Shown in pieces: positions 1-10,021 of a DNA stretch of 64,000 bases; within the stretch, counting starts at the first letter, position 1; every line of letters begins with the position of its first letter. The stretch is taken from assembly GCA_947499155.1 (NCBI GenBank), contig CANMND010000004.1, positions 140,633 to 204,632 on the forward strand. The letters run 5' to 3'. A program made the translations under genes and the position numbers. Origin of the DNA: an uncultured Sphingomonadales bacterium (lineage in GTDB: Bacteria; Pseudomonadota; Alphaproteobacteria; Sphingomonadales; Rhodothalassiaceae). The notes below the pieces were generated by a model. The model ran no database searches, was not told the DNA's origin, and was given only the letters and a program-made list of their open reading frames with translations.

Positions 1-1545
1 GAATTTAGCAAGCGATGTGAGAATCTTTTGAAAATAATGATCATCCTGATATTGCCGAAATATTCGTCTTAACGGACGCTCCCCTATCGCCTTGATTACA
101 CCATAGACGAGTACCTCCATGTCGGTATCGGCTGGCGACGCAACTGTCTCCTGCTTTACAAAACCTATGATCTGGCGGCTCCTTTCATCCAGCAGCCTCA
201 CATCACGGGGACTGTCAAAATCGGTGCCGAGTATCGCACCGATAATTTCCTGCACTGGCCGATAAACTTCTCGCCCTCGAACTCCCAGCGCAAGACGAAT
301 AAATCCGAGGATGAAATTGACAACTTCATCGGCCAACAACTCCTGAATGGCAATTTCATCAACTAGCCTTGCTTCATTACGAAGCCTGATGCCCTGTTCA
401 GAAAATAAGGGCTGAAGCCTGTCTTCGGCTTCATTCGCTCGAGCACGTACAAGCAACGCAAAATCGTCAGGGTTACGACCATTAGCGATTTCCTCTTGGA
501 TGAAATTCGCAATCTTGGCGGATTCCGCATCATCCGTTGGAAACACCCAGAATTCCGACGCGTCTTGCGGCACATCATCGTCTGCTCGGGCACAGACCGT
601 ATGGACAGCATCGGACTCAATTTCCGTCACGAGATCGTTTATGATCTGAACGATGCGCGCATTTGACCGATGGTTCATTTGAAGCATTTCGCGCGCGGCT
701 TCGAAATTTTCATCAAACCAATCAAAAATCTTGGACTCGGCCCCCGCCCAAGTCATGATCCGCTGTTTAGTGTCCCCAACTGCAGTCAATACCGCGTTGG
801 AGCCCAAGAAGGCGCGACTGGTGAGCTGATATTGCGGCTTTGTTGTGTCTTGGAATTCATCGAGAAAAACATATGAATATGTCAGTCTCAGCGCTTTCAA
901 AACGCCATGATTGTAAGTCAATATAGCATCGGCAAGCCGATTGATCATTGAAAAAGTTATTCTTGCTTGTGGCCCATTCAAGCAGTGTTTCCACCACTCC
1001 CGCACAACCCAAGCTCTTATGTCAGTAGGCTCGCCAAACTCCAGCGGCAGTGGCTCCCAATTCTCGACCTGATTGAGATTTAATGCCTGCGCGGCGGCTT
1101 CGCCGCCCAACTCGGCGGGTGGCTCAAGACCTTGAAGGAAATCCGGCCATTCATAACGGGTTGGGAAGTGAATTCTGTAGTCCCGCGGTGGCCTGCACCA
1201 TTCAGGAGACAGCGTACGGAAGCGGTCAAGAAGGCTCTTTGCGAAGGCATCGAACGTAAAGGAATCAAATCGGCTCGCTTGATCAGCCAGACAACGGCTG
1301 GCCACGCGGTCCTTTAGAGTCTTTGCAGCATCCTTCTTGAAGCTGATCGCTAGAATTCGCTGGGGCGGCTTGCACAGCCCTGTTTGCAACAGGAAGACAG
1401 CCCGCTGCGCGAGTAGCTCGGTCTTCCCCGCGCCAGGCCCGGCAATAACGCTCTTGTTGGTTTGCGATTTTACGATGCGTTCGGCGGTATCTTCGAGATT
1501 GATGCCGTTTGTCGGTTGCCACTCATCTGGATCAAGGAAAGGCAT
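1..1545 (-). CDS. gajB: UvrD/Rep-type superfamily 1 helicase, GajB-like (3' end beyond window)
   Basis: An open frame of 515 codons without a stop runs off the left edge, so the C-terminus is missing. Visible SF1 helicase motifs are a Walker A loop AGPGAGKT (residues 35-42), motif II DEFQDT (230-235) and a motif III-like VGDTKQ..W.GA just after it. The ATG at 1545 is preferred because GAGG lies nine bases upstream; an in-frame ATG at 1560 lacks a ribosome-binding site. The start sits one base beyond the stop of the OLD-type nuclease gene, implying translational coupling. In Gabija, GajB is the UvrD-like partner of the GajA nuclease and is thought to act with it on phage DNA. The GajB assignment rests on this pairing; the helicase family itself is clear. 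Confidence 0.85.
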   Translation of the reverse strand, partial: MPFLDPDEWQPTNGINLEDTAERIVKSQTNKSVIAGPGAGKTELLAQRAVFLLQTGLCKPPQRILAISFKKDAAKTLKDRVASRCLADQASRFDSFTFDAFAKSLLDRFRTLSPEWCRPPRDYRIHFPTRYEWPDFLQGLEPPAELGGEAAAQALNLNQVENWEPLPLEFGEPTDIRAWVVREWWKHCLNGPQARITFSMINRLADAILTYNHGVLKALRLTYSYVFLDEFQDTTKPQYQLTSRAFLGSNAVLTAVGDTKQRIMTWAGAESKIFDWFDENFEAAREMLQMNHRSNARIVQIINDLVTEIESDAVHTVCARADDDVPQDASEFWVFPTDDAESAKIANFIQEEIANGRNPDDFALLVRARANEAEDRLQPLFSEQGIRLRNEARLVDEIAIQELLADEVVNFILGFIRLALGVRGREVYRPVQEIIGAILGTDFDSPRDVRLLDERSRQIIGFVKQETVASPADTDMEVLVYGVIKAIGERPLRRIFRQYQDDHYFQKILTSLAKF

Positions 1546-1546
1546 C

Positions 1547-3556
1547 TCAATGAGCCTCATACAAATCATCTGGCTGCGGACCGGTAAGGATGTCAGCAGC
1601 CCGTTCAATCAAAAGCCGCAAAGGTTCGGGGCAATTTGCGATTATCTCCTCATCCGTCAGCTTGGCCAGCGCCTGAATATGTGAGGCTGGCTTACTGCGC
1701 TTTTTAAACCAGTAGTCATAAGCAGCCAGTTCCAAATCGGTTGGATGGTCTTCTTTAGGGGCCTTTTCTTCGTAGACGTCCATCCTTGGACCTCTACCGA
1801 ACACCGATGTGGCGAGTTTATCGAGGTTGTCAGGATCACCCCTTCCATCTACCTTGTATGCATCCGGAAACGCCCGAACCATCATCATGTCTAGATCAAG
1901 AGGATAGGAATAAAAAATACCACGATCAGTCATCCACTCGCGCCATCGCCTGATGCCGATTTGCCCTTGCGACCCCCAATAATTCGTCTTATCGGGGCTG
2001 CCATTCACCCACTCAGGTACTTCGACTTCCTCCAATTCAGAAAGTTGGTCGTATGCATATTTAAGTCGTAACGGACCTGCGCCGTGTCGCCCCAGATCAA
2101 AATCCAGAAGTGTCAAAAATGGAATATTCAAGGTGTCGAGCAAGCGCCAGAAGTGGTTTACGTGCCTTCCCCCCAGAGGAGCAAACGACACAAACGAGGG
2201 ATCAAGGTCGACACCCAGCGCCTTGGCAATACGCGGAATGACGATCTCTTCGCTGTCTCCTTCACCCAAAATCACAAGCTTTGCGAAATAGACTTCCGGC
2301 TGGGAGCGCACAGCCTGGCGAATAAATTTATCGGTATCCTCTTCAGCCTCGAATTCGATCGCATTCACTCTTGAAACGCACGCATCGGAATCCAGACGAA
2401 AATGTCTTATAGATTCAGGTGCAATGCGCCTAAGGATCGCCGGAGAGTGACTGGTGACGACCCCCATTGCCTGTACACCCTGACAAAGGTCAGCGAGCAC
2501 AGCCATGAGTCGGGAAATATAAAATGGAGCCAGATGATTTTCTGGTTCTTCAACGGCGTAAATCGTTAATGCCGGAGGCGCGACATCAAGATCGGTAAAG
2601 CCATCAGGCGGCGCACCGCTTGCGATCTCGGCTTCCAACTGCGCCAATGTGGCCGAAAGTGCCAAAAAGAATAGCGAAGTCTGCCCTTCGCTCAGCTCTT
2701 CAATATCCTTCTCACGCCCTTCAGGTGCAGGGCCAACCTTGGCAATAAGACTCCGAATAATCTGAGCAAATTCCTGCGAGAGTACCGTCAGTCGTGGCTT
2801 CCGCATATGAACGCCGTCGTAAAGACGTGCCCAATTTTCTTCCAGATTTTCAGTGATCCACTTTACGGCTTCAAGCTCATCGACTTTCTCCTGCAAGTCA
2901 TGACTGATGGCCTGGATATCGGCTTCTGGGCGCACCCCAAAATCGCCGCTTCGCTCTAGCCTGCTTAGAATTTGCTTTAAAGCCTGGCGCGACACTGCCC
3001 CACTGTCTCGGGTGGCTGGTACGTAGAAAAGCTGTATCTTGTTGCGAGCCGACGGCTGTACCCTTTGCTTGTCTAAGTGAGCACCACCTTCTTCTCCGAA
3101 CTCAACCTCGTCGAGATGGGAAACCCAATACAACTGCGTCTCGATGTCATCAGCATAGCTTTCGCCGTGCGTCCATTCGGCCTCAAGTCGCATTCGAACG
3201 CGCAATGGCTCACCAGGCCCGGACGATGTCATTACCTGAAAAACATCTGGCACAGTCCTGACTGCATCATCATCGTCGGTGCCATCAAGCTCGGGAAAAG
3301 CGAACACCACGTCGATAACGACTTGCCTCGACTCAACCGCATCAGGTGCTTCGCCAGGGCTAAAAAAGATATCGGATCGCGTTAAAGTTCGCTCCGCACG
3401 AGTCGCACCAAACAGACGTCGCAACGCCTCGATGAAGGCACTTTTACCAGCGCCATTTGTACCAATTAGTGCAGTGATTTCCGGACCAAGCTTAACTGTG
3501 GTTAGTTCAGGGCCAAAGCACCGAAAGTTAGAAAGCGAAACAGATTCAATGTGCAT
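1547..3556 (-). CDS. gajA: OLD-family ATP-dependent nuclease with TOPRIM domain, GajA-like
   Basis: This 669-residue protein has an ABC-type ATPase split around a helical insert and a C-terminal TOPRIM nuclease. Visible motifs are Walker A GTNGAGKS (32-39), a signature-like LSEGQ (288-292), Walker B YAVEEPE (333-339), an H-loop TSHS with His370, TOPRIM glutamate in LGEGDSEE (Glu432 region) and the LDFD acidic pair (Asp485, Asp487). An OLD nuclease directly followed by a UvrD helicase is the class 2 OLD or Gabija arrangement, in which GajA cuts DNA when nucleotides are depleted. It is longer than the roughly 580-residue Bacillus GajA. The start overlaps the hsdR stop by 11 bases and has GGAG seven bases upstream. 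A stand-alone class 1 OLD protein is less likely because the helicase is adjacent. Confidence 0.88.
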   Translation of the reverse strand: MHIESVSLSNFRCFGPELTTVKLGPEITALIGTNGAGKSAFIEALRRLFGATRAERTLTRSDIFFSPGEAPDAVESRQVVIDVVFAFPELDGTDDDDAVRTVPDVFQVMTSSGPGEPLRVRMRLEAEWTHGESYADDIETQLYWVSHLDEVEFGEEGGAHLDKQRVQPSARNKIQLFYVPATRDSGAVSRQALKQILSRLERSGDFGVRPEADIQAISHDLQEKVDELEAVKWITENLEENWARLYDGVHMRKPRLTVLSQEFAQIIRSLIAKVGPAPEGREKDIEELSEGQTSLFFLALSATLAQLEAEIASGAPPDGFTDLDVAPPALTIYAVEEPENHLAPFYISRLMAVLADLCQGVQAMGVVTSHSPAILRRIAPESIRHFRLDSDACVSRVNAIEFEAEEDTDKFIRQAVRSQPEVYFAKLVILGEGDSEEIVIPRIAKALGVDLDPSFVSFAPLGGRHVNHFWRLLDTLNIPFLTLLDFDLGRHGAGPLRLKYAYDQLSELEEVEVPEWVNGSPDKTNYWGSQGQIGIRRWREWMTDRGIFYSYPLDLDMMMVRAFPDAYKVDGRGDPDNLDKLATSVFGRGPRMDVYEEKAPKEDHPTDLELAAYDYWFKKRSKPASHIQALAKLTDEEIIANCPEPLRLLIERAADILTGPQPDDLYEAH

Positions 3557-6500
3557 TCACACTCTCCGAAACCTGCGTTCGTTTTGGCCAGCGCGTTTCA
3601 AAAAACATAAACAGATTGCCTGTCTTCGCATGCAGGTCATCTTCATCATAAGCGTCCACGGGTAAGCCCGTTCGATCGTCGTATAGGTAGTCGTATATGG
3701 TCTGCTTGAAGCGGTCGCGAGTGGCTGTTTTCGTGAAGATGTCCTGCACGTCGCGCATTTGCGTTTCAAGTTCGCGCAGAAGCGAAACTGCCACGCTTTT
3801 GATCTTCTTGATGTCGGCCTTGGAAAGGTCGGGCTTGAGCAGAAGGTCGAACACGGCGAGCTGTTGCTCGTTCTCCAAACCTTCCTTCACATAACGATGT
3901 TCTTCCTCGCTCATCTCGGCGGTAAGGCGCATCAATGCCTCAAACGTCGCTTCGATGGTGTTCTTGTCTTTTTCCTTGTTATACTCGCGCACGATCTCGT
4001 CGAACCGCTCCTGAAAGTCCGTCCGCAGTGGGTTTTCAGCGAGCATTTTCTGAAGCCGTTTTTCGATCACGGACTTCACGTCCTGAACGTCTGATCGCTT
4101 CGTTTCGCTTTTCGCAAACTCTCTGCGCAGCAGCTCAAAATTGATCTTGGAGATGTCGAAAATTTTGTCGTCAGAGTCGGCGTCTTCTTTGACATCGATG
4201 GCGTCGCTCACAATGGTGTTCAGCCGTTGAATGATGGCCGAAGTGTCCGCTTGATCTCGGTCGTCCTGAAGCGTTTTATAGAGGAAATTGATCGCTTCGC
4301 TGTCTGAGCGATAGGCTTTAACGCCTTCAAAGGTCAGGCATGCCTTGAACTTCCGAAACACAGATCGCGCTGAAATCTCGAAGCGCTTTCGGGTCTCATC
4401 ATCGACATTCACAGCCTCTTTCGCGTCCAGAATAGCTCTGTTCCGCGCAAAGCCCGTCTCATTGATCAATCGATTGAGATCGAAGCCTCGTTCTGTAAGC
4501 TGCTCTCGCACAAGCATGATGGCCTCGGCGAGTTCGTCAAGCAGCTCTTTTTCGGGGTGAAGTGGGTCAATTTCTGGATCATTTTTACCATCCATCTCGC
4601 CATTGCCTTTATGCCCGGCGAAGGTGGAGAGCGCTTTGCGCAAATTCTTGAGCATGCCGCAATAATCGACAATCAACCCGTTATTCTTGCCTTCTTTCAC
4701 GCGGTTCGCGCGGGCAATCGCCTGCATCAGCGTGTGCGCTTGCAATGGCTTATCGAGATAAAGTGTCGAAAGCGACGGCACGTCAAAGCCGGTTAGCCAC
4801 ATCGCACAGACGATTACGACCCGGAATGGATGATCTTCGCGCTTGAAAGCACTGTCCACATCAAGACGCTTGCCATCTTCAAGCAAGAAGCCTTCTTTCA
4901 TCAGCTTCCGATGAGGCCGGATGTCCAGATCCCACTTGCGGAATTTATCGACCTCGCCTTGTTCATCACTGACGACGACGGCAATTTCGGTTTCTTTCAT
5001 CCATGCGATCTGGCGTTCTCGTAGAGCCAGATCCTGATCATCACGCGCGTTGACCAAATCGGATTCGAGAAACTTGATACGTTCCGACCAAGCCTCTTTG
5101 ATGTAATCGTGCATCCGAACGGCGGTGATCTTATCGATGCTGACAAACATCGCCTTTCCGGTTTCCCAGTTCGTCGAATAATGAGCGGCGAAATCCTCCG
5201 CGATATGCCGTAAACGCTTTTCCGCCGTTACCACATGGTATTCGCGCTTCAGCTCATTTTCGAGCTTGGCGGCAACGTCGGCATCAGACGTCTCAGCCTC
5301 TGCAATCGCTTCTGCGAGCTTCTCATTCAGCCCTTCGACTGTCAGGCCGAGTTTGTCGCCGCGCGCGTCGTAATAGAGCGGGAGAGTGGCATTGTCTTCG
5401 ATGGCACGTTGGAAGTCATAGGTGGAGATGTATCCCCCGAACACCTTCTTGGTGATCTCATCACTGCTGAAGAGCGGCGTGCCCGTGAAGCCGATATAGC
5501 TCGCATTCGGCAAGGCATCGCGCATGTTCATGGCGAGCGTGCCGTATTGCGTGCGGTGTGCCTCATCCGTCATGACGATGATGTCGTCACGCGTGGAGTA
5601 TTCCTCGCCCTCACCAATCTCCTTGTTAAACTTCTGAACAAGCGAGAACACGAACGCCTTTTGCTGGCTCAACAGGTCTTTCAGCTCTTCGCCGCTGTCT
5701 GCGCGGCAAGGGTCTTTCTCGTTGTTGGCCAAGCCGACGCCTGCGAAGGTCTTGTAGATTTGGTTGTCGAGATCGGTTCGGTCCGTCAGCACCAGGAAGG
5801 TGAAGTTACCGCCGAGCTTTCGGCGAACCTTCTGCGCTAACAACGCCATGGAATAGGATTTGCCCGAGCCTTGCGTGTGCCAGAACACACCGAGTTTACC
5901 GTCACGCTTCTTGCGATCGACGACGGATTGAAGCGCGCGGTTCACACCCAGGTATTGATGGTTACGTGCAACGATCTTGATCAGCTTACCTGAGCTGTCG
6001 TCGAACAGAATGAAATTCTCAAACAGGTCGAGAAAATTGGCGCGGTCGCAAACGCCCTTAATGAGCGTTTCCATCTGCACAACGCCGACATCACCTTCTG
6101 CAAGACGCTTCCAGTCGCTGAAATGCTCATACTTCGCTGAGATCGAACCAATCTTGGCTTCAACTCCGTTCGCCAGAACGACAAATGAGTTGAAATGGAA
6201 AAGCTGCGGGATGGTATCGAGATAGTCTTTGAAATTGTCGTCATAAGCGCGGCGAAGCGATTTGTCGGGGCGCTTCAGCTCGACAAACATCAGCGGCAAT
6301 CCATTCACAAAGCCGATAATGTCGGGGCGACGGCGATGCCCATTCGGGCCGCTGATTTTCAGCTCTCGAACACAAAGGAAATGATTGTTGCTCGGGTCGT
6401 CATAGTCGAAGACTTTCAGGCGGCTCTTCTTGATCTCCCCGTCCTTATGATAGCTCGCCAGCACGCCATCTCGGATCAGTTCGTATTTTTCCTGATTGGT

Positions 6501-6770
6501 TTGCACGGCAGACTGGAAGCCGAGTGTGTCGGTGATCTGGCGCAGCGCGTAAGTGTAGGCCTCATCCGGCAGGCCAGGGTTCAACCGAACCAGAGCTTCG
6601 CCAAGATATCGGGTGAGAACAACTTCACGATCAGATTGGCGGCCAAGCGTGCCTTCAGGGCCGAAGGTTTCAGCGTTGAAAGCCAGAACGCTTTCATCCC
6701 ACTTCAGATCATTCACGAGGTAATCTGAGAGTGTTTCCTGAGCCAATCGATCTTCGGTGAAGTCGTTCAT
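3546..6770 (-). CDS. hsdR: Type I restriction enzyme R subunit (HsdR)
   Basis: This is the motor and nuclease subunit of a Type I restriction complex, 1074 residues, a normal length. The N-terminal PD-(D/E)xK nuclease shows RRPD with Asp150 followed by VELK (Glu164, Lys166). The SF2 translocase follows with Walker A TQGSGKS (299-305), DEAH (402-405) and FTGTP motif III. The C-terminal part is helical and charged, as expected for the region that docks on the methylase. Its ATG overlaps the hsdS stop as ATGA, and its own stop overlaps the next gene, so it sits mid-operon. No frameshift or missing catalytic residue is seen, so it should be functional with HsdM and HsdS. Confidence 0.96.
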   Translation of the reverse strand: MNDFTEDRLAQETLSDYLVNDLKWDESVLAFNAETFGPEGTLGRQSDREVVLTRYLGEALVRLNPGLPDEAYTYALRQITDTLGFQSAVQTNQEKYELIRDGVLASYHKDGEIKKSRLKVFDYDDPSNNHFLCVRELKISGPNGHRRRPDIIGFVNGLPLMFVELKRPDKSLRRAYDDNFKDYLDTIPQLFHFNSFVVLANGVEAKIGSISAKYEHFSDWKRLAEGDVGVVQMETLIKGVCDRANFLDLFENFILFDDSSGKLIKIVARNHQYLGVNRALQSVVDRKKRDGKLGVFWHTQGSGKSYSMALLAQKVRRKLGGNFTFLVLTDRTDLDNQIYKTFAGVGLANNEKDPCRADSGEELKDLLSQQKAFVFSLVQKFNKEIGEGEEYSTRDDIIVMTDEAHRTQYGTLAMNMRDALPNASYIGFTGTPLFSSDEITKKVFGGYISTYDFQRAIEDNATLPLYYDARGDKLGLTVEGLNEKLAEAIAEAETSDADVAAKLENELKREYHVVTAEKRLRHIAEDFAAHYSTNWETGKAMFVSIDKITAVRMHDYIKEAWSERIKFLESDLVNARDDQDLALRERQIAWMKETEIAVVVSDEQGEVDKFRKWDLDIRPHRKLMKEGFLLEDGKRLDVDSAFKREDHPFRVVIVCAMWLTGFDVPSLSTLYLDKPLQAHTLMQAIARANRVKEGKNNGLIVDYCGMLKNLRKALSTFAGHKGNGEMDGKNDPEIDPLHPEKELLDELAEAIMLVREQLTERGFDLNRLINETGFARNRAILDAKEAVNVDDETRKRFEISARSVFRKFKACLTFEGVKAYRSDSEAINFLYKTLQDDRDQADTSAIIQRLNTIVSDAIDVKEDADSDDKIFDISKINFELLRREFAKSETKRSDVQDVKSVIEKRLQKMLAENPLRTDFQERFDEIVREYNKEKDKNTIEATFEALMRLTAEMSEEEHRYVKEGLENEQQLAVFDLLLKPDLSKADIKKIKSVAVSLLRELETQMRDVQDIFTKTATRDRFKQTIYDYLYDDRTGLPVDAYDEDDLHAKTGNLFMFFETRWPKRTQVSESVNAH

Positions 6771-8008
6771 GCCGCCACCTCCAATCGACCATCCATCAGG
6801 CGAGGCAGGAGCAGATCACGGGCATTAGCGAGCGCTTCCGATTGCTTCTTCAAGACCCGAACTTGATCCAATATTGGCCTTACTCGAGCATCGAAATCGT
6901 GAAGCAATTCACTGGCTGGAAGTACGATGGGCAAAGCGCGAAACTTGCTCTTGCTAATCTCAGCGTATGTGGAGCCGCCAGCATGTCCGCGAATTTCTTC
7001 AACTCGGTCCATGAGGTTGAATAGTAGGTAATAACGTGAGGACTCCTCATTCGGAATGATATTAATAAAGCCTTGGTTGGTGCAGACTTCTCTATCGATA
7101 ATGCCAAAGAAGCCGACTGAGGCTCTGCTTGTCATCAGGATGGTGTAAGGAGGCACCAACTTTGCCGAAGATTTCTTCAGGCCCTCCTGACTTATTTTTT
7201 TCTCACCATCGAGAAGCGCAAGACAGTTATTGCGAGTTATATCGGTTGGAGTGATCCAAGTCACATCGGCATCATTCCAGTATGCCGGAACCTTTGTTGA
7301 TGGAGTTCCGCCACCAATGGTTTGGCACACTTCTTCAAACGTTGTCGTTTCCCAACCTTCAGGGACGCCATCCACGATTTTGACGTGCTCGTGGCCGGGA
7401 AAGCGGAAATGGACGAACCATTCGCGATACAAAAGCCGGGCTGCTTCCTCTAATAATGCAATCCGCCGCCGGTTGTTTTCAATCAGGTCGTCGTAGCTCC
7501 CAATATTATCCGCAATATAATCCTGGACTGTCGGCTCAGGGTAAGAAATTTTGATCTTCTTGATGTCTCGAATTGGAAGCTGCGGCTGTGCAGCTCCGCT
7601 CTGAAGCGCTCGAACCTGTGACTGAAACAGTTCTGACCTTAAGTAATAGTATAGATATCGCGGGCGCAGCTTGTCAGCTTCAGTCTTGATTGTGACCATG
7701 CCCGAATTGATCCGCATATGATCAAAAGGGACAACGTCAGAAAAAAATGCTACATTTCCTAGTGTGCCGCGAGTGGTAAGTATGACGTCGTTCCGACGCA
7801 CTCGACCCTTTCTCAAAAGACTGTCTTTTTGCTCCGTTATGAATTGGCATTTATCGAATGCGAAACCGTCTTTCGTTACATTCGTAGCGGAGAGAAAAAG
7901 ACAATACCCTTCATCAAGAAACTCATTTTGGGTCGGATAGTTTTTCCCCCGATCACCGTCAATGATCTCTACAGGGGCGTCATCAAGAGTTTCGACTGTC
8001 CAGCTCAC
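6767..8008 (-). CDS. hsdS: Type I restriction-modification specificity subunit (HsdS)
   Basis: This 413-residue protein has the two-half layout of HsdS. There is one target-recognition domain in roughly residues 1-150, a central conserved helix around 155-195 (with NIGSYDDLIENNRRRI), a second recognition domain from about 215 to 375, and a C-terminal helix around 380-405. The two recognition domains read a bipartite DNA site and set the specificity of both methylation and restriction; the site cannot be predicted here. It begins with GTG, overlapping the hsdM stop as GTGA, and ends overlapping hsdR as ATGA. By eye it is AT-richer than neighbouring genes, which is common for horizontally exchanged specificity genes. 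Confidence 0.95.
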   Translation of the reverse strand: MSWTVETLDDAPVEIIDGDRGKNYPTQNEFLDEGYCLFLSATNVTKDGFAFDKCQFITEQKDSLLRKGRVRRNDVILTTRGTLGNVAFFSDVVPFDHMRINSGMVTIKTEADKLRPRYLYYYLRSELFQSQVRALQSGAAQPQLPIRDIKKIKISYPEPTVQDYIADNIGSYDDLIENNRRRIALLEEAARLLYREWFVHFRFPGHEHVKIVDGVPEGWETTTFEEVCQTIGGGTPSTKVPAYWNDADVTWITPTDITRNNCLALLDGEKKISQEGLKKSSAKLVPPYTILMTSRASVGFFGIIDREVCTNQGFINIIPNEESSRYYLLFNLMDRVEEIRGHAGGSTYAEISKSKFRALPIVLPASELLHDFDARVRPILDQVRVLKKQSEALANARDLLLPRLMDGRLEVAA

Positions 8009-10014
8009 AGCAACAACTCCTCGAAATTCTTCTGAATTTTGATACCGAGTTCTGCGGCTTCAGAATTGAGCCCTTCAATCTCAATGTGAATGTCACGAAG
8101 TGCTTCTTCGAAGTCGAAATCTTCATCCTCTTCTTCTGGCGCGACGCCGACATAGCGGCCAGGCGTGAGGCTCCAGTCATTGGCTTCGAGTTCGTCGTGA
8201 CCAACAAGTTTCACCAAGCCCTCGACATCGCAAAGCTCTGCGTCAGGGAAGCGTGTTTGCAGCCATTCGGCTTGCGCATGGAAATAGCGCGCCTCTTTGA
8301 GGTGTTCGGCGACGGCCTTTCGCTCTTCATCCAGCTCGATAAGACGTTTTTTGCCTTCAGCAGGCTTTGTACCGTCGGCGACATCCGCCTCGTGAACACG
8401 GGTCGCGAGCTTATAGAGATGATCCAATTCCTTTATTAGAGACTTGGCCTGCTCCGCAATTGGCGCGAGCGCCTCGGCAGATGCTTTCAACCCGATATTA
8501 TCCCGTTCCGCGCCATTCCAGCCGTTATCGAAAGCTGATTTTGCCGCGGCTTGGAAAGCTTCAATATCGCCAGATACAGTTGCGGCGAGCTTGGTAAGTT
8601 CATCATCTTTGTGCGCATCGACAACAGCTTTTAGGGCTATGTTGAGCTCACTGAAATCACATGCCTGCATATCCGAGAAGGCTGTGTCGAGATAGCCTTC
8701 GACAAGTTTCAGGTAGCGGTCAGTCTGGCCACGATAGAGCCAAACGATGGTCGTGATGTTCTGCTGTTGCTCTGGCGTGAAGTCATAAATCTTGCGCGTG
8801 ACTTTCCGATAGATATTGCGCGCATCGATCATCAGGACTTTGTCCTTCAGGTGATCCGGCTTGCCCTTGTCGAAGAACCAAAGCTCGCACGGCACAGAGC
8901 GCGTGTAAAAGAAGTTACCACGAATGGCGACCATGACATCGACATCGCCTGTCTTGATCATGGCTTCACGGACTTTGGCTTCGCCGCCACCGGCTGATGA
9001 CGCTTGGGACGACATCACGATGCCTGCACGGCCAGTGTCTGACAGGTATGAATGGAAGAACGACATCCAGACATAGTTGCCGTTGGAAACCTTGCCTGCC
9101 TTGTTCACCCCAGGCAGCCCGAACTCAAGGCGTGGGTCATTCTTGATCTTCTCCGCGTCGATCTCATCCACGTTGAAAGGTGGATTGGCCATGACGAAGT
9201 CGAACGGACCATGTTTCTCATGGGGGTCTTCGTAATAGGAGATGGCCTTCCCGATTTTGCCCTCTAGCCCGTGAACGGCGAGGTTCATTTTAGCAAGGCG
9301 GATCGTGGTCGGGTTTTTCTCCATGCCGTAGAATGTGACGCGGTCACTCGGATTGGCCTTCATCTTTTCAATAAAGTGCGCCGACTGGATGAACATGCCG
9401 CCCGAACCACAAGCGGGGTCGATGATCTTGCCGTGGTCGGGCTCAATGATGTTCACGATGGTCTGCACAATTGAAGCGGGCGTGAAGAATTCGCCGCCAT
9501 CATGGGCTTTCTGATCGGCGAACTGGGTCAGGAAGTATTCATAGATTTTGCCGAAAACGTCGCCATCGGCCTTTTGGAGGGCTGGATCGTTAAAGGTCCG
9601 CAAGAGCTGGCCGAGATCGTCATCGCCGAGTTCTTGATATTCCGACTTTGGGAGTGCGCCATCAAGGGTGTCATAATCCGCCTCGATGCTCTCCATAGCG
9701 ACAATGATCGCACCCGCGCGATCACCGCCATCGGGAATGGATACGAGATGATCAAACTGCGCTTCTGGCTTCAGGAAGATCGAACCGCGCTGTGAGAAAT
9801 CTTCTTTCGTCAGCTCGCGTGTCTTGCCACCACGCGAAGGTAGCGTTGCTACGATCTCTTCTTTGACACGCAGAAACCGGCTATAGGCATGACGCAGGAA
9901 AATCAGCCCCATGACAGGGAGGAAATACTCGTTGCTCGCAAAATTGGAGTTCGCCCGAAGGTGGTCAGCCACTGACCACAAGCGTTTCTCGATTTCTCCT
10001 ACGTGCTCCATCAT
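8005..10014 (-). CDS. hsdM: Type I restriction-modification DNA methyltransferase subunit (HsdM)
   Basis: This is an N6-adenine DNA methyltransferase of 669 residues. An N-terminal helical HsdM domain (about 1-165) precedes the catalytic domain. That domain carries the SAM-binding motif DPACGSGGMF (199-208) and catalytic NPPF (277-280), typical of gamma-class adenine methylases. It is the first gene of a five-gene minus-strand operon. Two ATG codons stand in tandem (10014 and 10011) behind the purine-rich sequence GAGGGGGA; the second has slightly better spacing. With HsdS it forms the modification enzyme and with HsdR the full restriction complex. An extended C-terminal helical region after about residue 420 probably contacts HsdS. 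Confidence 0.96.
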   Translation of the reverse strand: MMEHVGEIEKRLWSVADHLRANSNFASNEYFLPVMGLIFLRHAYSRFLRVKEEIVATLPSRGGKTRELTKEDFSQRGSIFLKPEAQFDHLVSIPDGGDRAGAIIVAMESIEADYDTLDGALPKSEYQELGDDDLGQLLRTFNDPALQKADGDVFGKIYEYFLTQFADQKAHDGGEFFTPASIVQTIVNIIEPDHGKIIDPACGSGGMFIQSAHFIEKMKANPSDRVTFYGMEKNPTTIRLAKMNLAVHGLEGKIGKAISYYEDPHEKHGPFDFVMANPPFNVDEIDAEKIKNDPRLEFGLPGVNKAGKVSNGNYVWMSFFHSYLSDTGRAGIVMSSQASSAGGGEAKVREAMIKTGDVDVMVAIRGNFFYTRSVPCELWFFDKGKPDHLKDKVLMIDARNIYRKVTRKIYDFTPEQQQNITTIVWLYRGQTDRYLKLVEGYLDTAFSDMQACDFSELNIALKAVVDAHKDDELTKLAATVSGDIEAFQAAAKSAFDNGWNGAERDNIGLKASAEALAPIAEQAKSLIKELDHLYKLATRVHEADVADGTKPAEGKKRLIELDEERKAVAEHLKEARYFHAQAEWLQTRFPDAELCDVEGLVKLVGHDELEANDWSLTPGRYVGVAPEEEDEDFDFEEALRDIHIEIEGLNSEAAELGIKIQKNFEELLL

Positions 10015-10021
10015 TCCCCCT

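Noticed and set aside
5235-5840. A 201-codon plus-strand open frame inside hsdR
   Set aside because: It is antisense to well-conserved HsdR helicase motifs and its product has no recognisable fold or start signal.
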